This document shows, piece by piece, positions 59,580-64,000 of a stretch of 64,000 bases of DNA (positions are counted from its first letter, which is position 1; each line of letters starts with the position of its first letter). The notes beneath the pieces were generated by a model. That model had not been told where the DNA came from. It did no database searches and saw nothing but the letters and a program-made list of their open reading frames with translations. Origin of the DNA: GCA-2683135 sp964507445 (GTDB lineage: Bacteria > Planctomycetota > GCA-002687715); assembly GCA_964507445.1 (NCBI GenBank), contig CAZDQF010000011.1, positions 104,101 to 168,100 of the forward strand, given 5' to 3'. The position numbers were made by a program, and so were the translations under genes.

Positions 59580-61379
59580 TTGGATAACAAGCGCGAGGCA
59601 ACGAACGGCCAGAGCCGAGGGCTCATGGTCTGTCGCCCGATCGCGCGGCGCGTCCTCGGCCTGCTGGAGGCCCGAGGGGCCCGGGACCCGGAGATCATCG
59701 ACCTGGTGTCCTCCGACCCAGGCCTCGCGCTGCCCGTGCTGGAGGCGGCCAACCGGGCCCTCTCCGCGGCCGGGATCGGCGTCTCGTCCGTGGAGGTCGC
59801 CCTGCAGGTGCTGGGGCGTGGCGTCTGCCGAGCCCTCATCATGGAGGGGCTGAACCGGACCCCCACGGCGGTGGACCCTGCACACCTCAACGCGGTTCGG
59901 CACGCGGTGGTGACGAGCCTCGCCGCGGGCACCCTCGCGGAGGTCCTGGAGTTCTCCGACCCCGGCGAGGCCCGGGTGGCGGGGCTCCTGCACGGCGTGG
60001 ATTCCATGGTCGGAGAGCCGGGGCACCTCGCTCGCCGGGCCGTGCCTCCGGGCGTTCGTGCGGCGCTCAAGCAGGGTGGTTCAGAGATCAGCCAACGGGA
60101 GGCGGACGAGGTCCTGAACTCCATCGTCAAGCTGGCTCATCGGATGGCTGAAGGGCTGGGTGCGGTGGACGGGTGCGACCGGCAGTGCGAGGCCGACTCC
60201 GAGGACGACGAGCGCTTGCGTGGCCTGGGTGAGATGATCCACGAGAGGGTCTCACGCGAAGTCGCCGACAGCCTCCTGGTCCTGGGGGTGCTGACCGGGA
60301 TCTCGCGGCTGGACGTGCGGTCGTTCGAGCAGTCGTTCACCCGGTTGATGGAGGCGGAGACCGAGGCCGCTCCACCCCCGGAGGGCCTGACCGCGGTCAT
60401 CCACACCGCCCTCGATGGGGTCCGTGAGGCGGTCTCCGAATCCGCTGCCATCGGGGTGATGATGGGGACCGTGCGCGCCAGCCCCGACGTGGAGCGGGCG
60501 TTGTTGGTCCTGGAGGAAGCAGGTGAGGCCATGGTGTCCGCGTCGGAGGACCGGGCGCCCTTCTTCGTGCGGACCCGCGACCTGGCGTCCATCTCCGAGG
60601 GCATGAGCGAGCTCATGTTGCTGATGCAGCGTGAGGGGCGGGCTGCCGTGGTCCGTCGTGGCATGGGGTTCGACGACGTGTTCGCGGCGTTCGGCGCCGT
60701 GGAGATCCTCGTCGTGCCGCTGCACGCGGGGCGTCGTTACGTGGGCGCTGTCCTGGTGCCGTCCGCGAACCTCCTGCCTGCGGTGCTGGCTCCGACCCTC
60801 GAGGTGGTGAGCCAGTCCGTGGGTGAAGCCCTTGAGCGCATCCAGTTGTCCCGGCGCAGCTTCCTGTTGACCGAGCGGATCACCAAGGATGACCTCACGG
60901 AGGTGCTCCAGCGGGCCCACCTCATGGAGCTGCTGGAGGCAGAGATCCGGGTGGCCAACCGCTACGGCCGACCGCTCGCGATGGTCATGCTGGACGTGGA
61001 CAACTTCAAGGACTGGAACGACACCTACGGGCACCAGGTCGGGGACACGCTCCTCAGAGACGTGGCCAGGGTCCTCAAGGAGTGCAGCCGGGAGGGAGAC
61101 CTGGTGGGTCGGTACGGCGGGGATGAGTTCATCACCGTCCTGCCTGGACAGTCCATGGAACAAGCCCAGGTGTACGCGGAGCGGGTGCGGGAGCGCGTCG
61201 AGAGCCTCGGGGCGACCATGAGCGAGGTGTGCTACGACCTCAAGCTCTCCGTCTCCCTCGGCGTCGCCGCGGCCACCTCTCACCCGGTGGAGGCGGGGAC
61301 CCTGCTCTTCAGGGCGGACCACGCCTTGTATCGCGCCAAGGACCGCGGGCGGAACCGGGTCCACGCAGAGCTCCCCTGA
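59580..61379 (+). CDS. HDOD-sensor-GGDEF diguanylate cyclase
   Basis: A 599-residue cytoplasmic signalling protein. Residues about 10-230 form an HDOD-type helical domain (VARRVLGLLEARG equivalent, HLNAVRHAVVTSLAAGTLAEVL, VAGLLHG). It lacks a full HD metal pair, as HDOD domains usually do. Residues about 240-440 include a coiled helix and a GAF-like sensor (EILVVPLHAGRRYVGAVLV). The GGDEF domain (about 455-599) has DVDNFKDWNDTYGHQ and an intact YGGDEF active site, with an RxxD inhibitory site (REGD) five residues before it. It should make c-di-GMP under product inhibition. TTG start at 59580 is preferred over GTG 59526 because of a GGGAGG site 5 bases upstream. Confidence 0.88.
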   Translation: MDNKREATNGQSRGLMVCRPIARRVLGLLEARGARDPEIIDLVSSDPGLALPVLEAANRALSAAGIGVSSVEVALQVLGRGVCRALIMEGLNRTPTAVDPAHLNAVRHAVVTSLAAGTLAEVLEFSDPGEARVAGLLHGVDSMVGEPGHLARRAVPPGVRAALKQGGSEISQREADEVLNSIVKLAHRMAEGLGAVDGCDRQCEADSEDDERLRGLGEMIHERVSREVADSLLVLGVLTGISRLDVRSFEQSFTRLMEAETEAAPPPEGLTAVIHTALDGVREAVSESAAIGVMMGTVRASPDVERALLVLEEAGEAMVSASEDRAPFFVRTRDLASISEGMSELMLLMQREGRAAVVRRGMGFDDVFAAFGAVEILVVPLHAGRRYVGAVLVPSANLLPAVLAPTLEVVSQSVGEALERIQLSRRSFLLTERITKDDLTEVLQRAHLMELLEAEIRVANRYGRPLAMVMLDVDNFKDWNDTYGHQVGDTLLRDVARVLKECSREGDLVGRYGGDEFITVLPGQSMEQAQVYAERVRERVESLGATMSEVCYDLKLSVSLGVAAATSHPVEAGTLLFRADHALYRAKDRGRNRVHAELP

Positions 61380-61429
61380 CCGCTGCCGGGGACGTTGTCC
61401 CATGGGGAGGCATTGCCTAACCTCCTTCC

Positions 61430-63106
61430 ATGAGCAACGAGTATGTCTTCGTCTGTCATGACCTGAGCAAGCGCTACGACGACCGCTTCGTCCTCCGCGA
61501 GATCACCCTCGCGTTTCTCCCAGGCGCCAAGATCGGCGTCATCGGGCACAACGGGGCGGGCAAGTCCACCTTGCTGCGGGTGATGGCGGGAGAAGACCAG
61601 GACTTCGAGGGCATGGCGCAGGCGACGGACGGCGTTCGTGTGGGCTATGTGCCCCAGGAACCTCAGCTCGATCTCGACCTGGACGTGCGAGGCAACATCG
61701 AGAAGGCCGTCGCCCCGATCCGGGAGCTGCTGGTGCGTTACGAGAAGCTCTGCGAACGCATGTGTGAGCCTCTGGACGACGCCGAGCTGCAGAAGGCCAT
61801 GGACGAGCAGGCGCGGGTCCAGGACGAGATCGACGCCCGCGACGCATGGGAGCTGGACCGGCACATCGATCAGGCCATGCACGCCCTGAACTGCCCTCCC
61901 GGCGACGCGGACGTGAACGTCCTGTCGGGTGGTGAACGTCGCCGCGTCGCCCTGTGCCGGGTCCTCATGGAGCAGCCGGACCTGCTCCTTCTGGACGAGC
62001 CCACCAACCACCTGGACGCGGGCTCCGTGGCCTGGCTCGAGCAGCACCTGAAGGACTATCCGGGGACGGTCATCCTCATCACCCACGATCGTTACTTCCT
62101 CGACAACGTGGTGGGGTGGATGCTGGAGCTGGAGCGTGGCCGGGCAACCCCGTACGAAGGGAACTACTCCACCTACCTGGAGAAGAAGGCGGACCGCCTG
62201 CGGATCGACGAGCGGCAGGAAGCTTCACGGAAGAAGATGCTGGCGCGGGAGTTGGAGTGGATCCGTCAGTCGCCGACTGCGCGGACGGCCAAGAGCAAGG
62301 CCCGAATCCGAAACTACGAATCACTGGCCCAGCAGGATCGGGAGATGGCGGAGGGGAGCATCCGTTTGCAGATCCCATGCGGCAAGCGCCTTGGCGATCG
62401 GGTGATCGCGTTCAACGGCGTCTCCAAGGGCTACGGAGACGTCCCGTTGATGGAAGGAATGGACTTCGCGCTGCCTGCGGGCGGCATCGTGGGCATCATC
62501 GGCAAGAACGGCACGGGCAAGACCACCATGCTCCGGATGATCATCGGCGAGGAGTCTCCCGACACAGGCAAGGTGGAGATCGGTGAGACCGTAGAGCTCT
62601 GCTACGTGGACCAGTCTCGCGATTCCCTGGCCGCGGAGAAGACCGTGTTCGAGGAGATCTCCGGGGGCCACGAGACCCTGAGGATCGGAGGGCAGGAGGT
62701 GAACGCCCGGGCCTACGTCTCGCGCTTCAACTTCCGTGGGCCGGATCAGCAGAAGAAGGTCGGAGAGTGTTCCGGAGGGATGCGTAACCGTGTGCAGCTG
62801 GCGAAGATGCTCCGAGAAGGCGGCAACGTCATCCTGCTGGACGAACCCACCAACGACCTGGACATCGAGACCCTGCGGGTGCTCGAGGAAGCGCTGCAGT
62901 CGTTCCCGGGGTGTGCGGTCGTGGTCAGCCACGACCGGTGGTTCCTGAACCGCATCGCCACGCACATCATCGCATTCGAGGGCGACGGGCGGGTGCGGAG
63001 CTTCGAAGGGGACTACGGGACCTACGAAGCCAAGGTGGCGGAGGAGCGAGCCGCGGCAGGCCTGGGACCGGAGTCCCAGGCCGCGCGTCACCGCAAGATG
63101 CGGTGA
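61430..63106 (+). CDS. ettA: Energy-dependent translational throttle protein (ABC-F)
   Basis: A 558-residue ABC-F ATPase with two nucleotide-binding domains and no membrane part. NBD1 has GHNGAGKSTLL, LSGGERRRVALCR and LLLDEPTNHLD. The arm insert typical of EttA lies between its Walker A and signature (ELLVRYEKLCERM through DARDAWELD). The interdomain linker (about 245-325) is charged and helical. NBD2 has GKNGTGKTTMLR, CSGGMRNRVQLAK and LLDEPTNDLD. EttA binds the ribosomal E site and gates the first elongation steps in response to ATP/ADP. Length and arm match E. coli EttA (555). Followed by a convergent gene 1 base away. Confidence 0.94.
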   Translation: MSNEYVFVCHDLSKRYDDRFVLREITLAFLPGAKIGVIGHNGAGKSTLLRVMAGEDQDFEGMAQATDGVRVGYVPQEPQLDLDLDVRGNIEKAVAPIRELLVRYEKLCERMCEPLDDAELQKAMDEQARVQDEIDARDAWELDRHIDQAMHALNCPPGDADVNVLSGGERRRVALCRVLMEQPDLLLLDEPTNHLDAGSVAWLEQHLKDYPGTVILITHDRYFLDNVVGWMLELERGRATPYEGNYSTYLEKKADRLRIDERQEASRKKMLARELEWIRQSPTARTAKSKARIRNYESLAQQDREMAEGSIRLQIPCGKRLGDRVIAFNGVSKGYGDVPLMEGMDFALPAGGIVGIIGKNGTGKTTMLRMIIGEESPDTGKVEIGETVELCYVDQSRDSLAAEKTVFEEISGGHETLRIGGQEVNARAYVSRFNFRGPDQQKKVGECSGGMRNRVQLAKMLREGGNVILLDEPTNDLDIETLRVLEEALQSFPGCAVVVSHDRWFLNRIATHIIAFEGDGRVRSFEGDYGTYEAKVAEERAAAGLGPESQAARHRKMR

Positions 63107-63107
63107 G

Positions 63108-64000
63108 TCAGTTCTGCGGAGCCTGCTTCTTGCTCTTCTTCTTCGATCCCGGGTCTTTCCCCACGGACTTCTGAAGTCGCTGAAGGTCTCGCCGGAGCCG
63201 CTTCATCTCCGAGCGAAGGCGGCGAATCTCTGCGTGGACATCGTCGCCCGCGACGGGCTTGGGTGTGTTCGTCTTGAGCCGCTTGCCGTTGACGACCACC
63301 TCGATCCGCATGTCCTTGTGGGCGCCACTTCCGTGGACGACCTGGGGCAACAAGGTCGCGACGTCGGGCATCTCCTTGGACAGCCACTTCAGGGCGCCCG
63401 CGTCTCCGCCTTCGGTCTCGATGACGAAGACCGCGCCGTCCTTCTGGATGACTCGCTTGGAGGAGGTCTTGCTGGAAGCGCCTTCCTCGTTGCAGGAGCC
63501 GCAGCACTGCCCATCGTTCTCATCGCCGTTCACGCTTGAGGAGCGCCGGCGCACGTTGCCGTTCTCGTCGATCTCGATCACCTCTTCGATGACGACGATG
63601 TCTTCCACCTTGCTGAGTGGCTTGGCGACCCGTGTGAGGTCAATCCGCGTCTCGTTCGGGGCGTCCTGGCAGGCGGAGTCGCACTCCTCGGCGGAGGTGG
63701 CGCCCTTCTCGAGGCAGCAGTCGGCCTGCTTGGAGACGGTGACGGCCTTCTCGTCGTCGCAGCAGCCGGCGTCCTTGGCGACCTTGGCTGTCTTCGCTTC
63801 ATGGCAGGAGCCCGCGTCCCCGGCCTCAACCGTCGCGGTGGCGGGGCACTGGGCGGCGTCCGTGGTGCCATCCATGGCGGGGCAGGTGGCGGTCTTCTCG
63901 GCGACCTTCTCTTCCTGGCAGGCGGAGTCGCACTCCTCGGCGGAGGTGGCGCCCTTCTCGAGGCAGCAGTCGGCCTGCTTGGAGACGGTGACGGCCTTCT
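63108..64000 (-). CDS. Cys-rich repeat protein with C-terminal coiled coil (5' end outside window)
   Basis: The frame is open from the window edge to the stop at 63108, so the gene is partial with at least 296 residues. The visible N-terminal part is built of Cys-, Lys-, Glu- and Ala-rich repeats with CC, CxxxC and single-Cys sites (SKQADCCLEKG, EECDSACQ, DAGCCDDEK). An identical 29-residue stretch appears twice, 83 residues apart. A second part (VEDIVVIEEVIEIDENGNVRRR; CCGSC; KRVIQKDGAVFVIETEGGD) is beta-like, and the C-terminus has MRIEVVVNGKRLKTNT and a basic coiled coil (EIRRLRSEMKRLRRDLQRLQKS). An in-frame Met at 63875 is internal to the repeat and unlikely to be the start. Metal or redox binding is possible; no family recognised. 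Confidence 0.75.
   Translation of the reverse strand, partial: KAVTVSKQADCCLEKGATSAEECDSACQEEKVAEKTATCPAMDGTTDAAQCPATATVEAGDAGSCHEAKTAKVAKDAGCCDDEKAVTVSKQADCCLEKGATSAEECDSACQDAPNETRIDLTRVAKPLSKVEDIVVIEEVIEIDENGNVRRRSSSVNGDENDGQCCGSCNEEGASSKTSSKRVIQKDGAVFVIETEGGDAGALKWLSKEMPDVATLLPQVVHGSGAHKDMRIEVVVNGKRLKTNTPKPVAGDDVHAEIRRLRSEMKRLRRDLQRLQKSVGKDPGSKKKSKKQAPQN
63664..63751. repeat. 88-bp exact direct repeat, copy 1
   Basis: Identical to 63913-64000, offset 249 bases (83 codons), so it keeps the reading frame of the Cys-rich gene. The identity stops at 63663. Copy 2 runs to the window edge, so the true repeat may be longer. Confidence 0.95.
63913..64000. repeat. 88-bp exact direct repeat, copy 2
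   Basis: Second copy of 63664-63751, continuing past the window edge. Full nucleotide identity implies a recent in-frame duplication or ongoing unequal exchange. Confidence 0.95.

Noticed and set aside
1..64000. Mobile elements, CRISPR arrays, prophage or defence island
   Set aside because: No transposase, integrase, regularly spaced repeats, phage structural genes or toxin-antitoxin pairs were seen in either strand.

Overview
The window is one compact, high-GC (roughly two-thirds G+C by eye) bacterial chromosome segment, probably from a metagenome-assembled genome because a 10-base N run (3901-3910) sits between near-duplicate flanks. I see no phage, insertion sequence, CRISPR array, tRNA or rRNA. 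The gene set (type III glutamine synthetase, Gfo/Idh/MocA oxidoreductases, a membrane sulfatase with HEAT repeats, a DUF5916 outer-membrane protein, many secreted proteins, 2-oxoacid:ferredoxin oxidoreductase and a probable selenoprotein) suggests an uncultured Planctomycetota- or Acidobacteriota-like lineage. That placement is an inference and cannot be settled from this sequence alone.

Layout. 1-6.2 kb: end of an oxidoreductase gene, a DEDDh exonuclease, an IMPase-like phosphatase, a PLD-fold protein, FAH-family hydrolase, queF, the assembly gap and glutamine synthetase III. 6.4-21.3 kb: an epimerase, then a long minus-strand run of exported and envelope proteins (M28 and M16 peptidases, class A beta-lactamase-like protein, HEAT protein, DUF5916 protein), an SGNH protein, a 1232-residue Dna2-like nuclease-helicase and a GtrA protein. 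21.4-22.3 kb: a thioredoxin-like gene interrupted by one in-frame TGA directly after a Cys codon, best read as a Cys-Sec selenoprotein. 23.4-27.5 kb: an FGE-fold protein translationally coupled to a membrane sulfatase, both lacking the usual catalytic residues. 27.5-30.8 kb: glutamate dehydrogenase and two molybdenum-cofactor genes. 30.9-32.5 kb: a large secreted protein. 33.2-38.0 kb: guanine deaminase, hemJ, an uncharacterised 626-residue protein and a MoxR-type ATPase. 38.0-45.1 kb: a methyltransferase, an amino-acid permease, a helical protein, an MFS exporter and the korAB pair. 45.2-48.9 kb: secreted metalloproteases. 48.9-51.7 kb: plsY-gpsA-glycosyltransferase for glycerolipids. 51.8-58.0 kb: hydantoinase/oxoprolinase pair, lipoprotein, TPR protein and a methyltransferase. 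58.1-64 kb: hutI, an HDOD-GGDEF diguanylate cyclase, ettA, and a Cys-rich repeat protein running off the right edge.

Genes are packed tightly: ATGA/GTGA/TTGA stop-start overlaps couple several operons, and convergent genes often end within a few bases of each other. GTG and TTG starts are common. The main metabolic themes are nitrogen (GS III, GDH, guanine deaminase, imidazolonepropionase, hydantoin/oxoproline hydrolysis, amino-acid permease), ferredoxin-linked 2-oxoacid oxidation, molybdenum cofactor synthesis, membrane lipid synthesis and extracellular proteolysis.

The most notable observation is the probable new selenoprotein at 21428-22294. Next come the co-degenerate FGE/sulfatase pair, the Dna2-like enzyme, the MoxR/626-residue protein pair, and the Cys-rich repeat protein with an exact 88-bp in-frame duplication.
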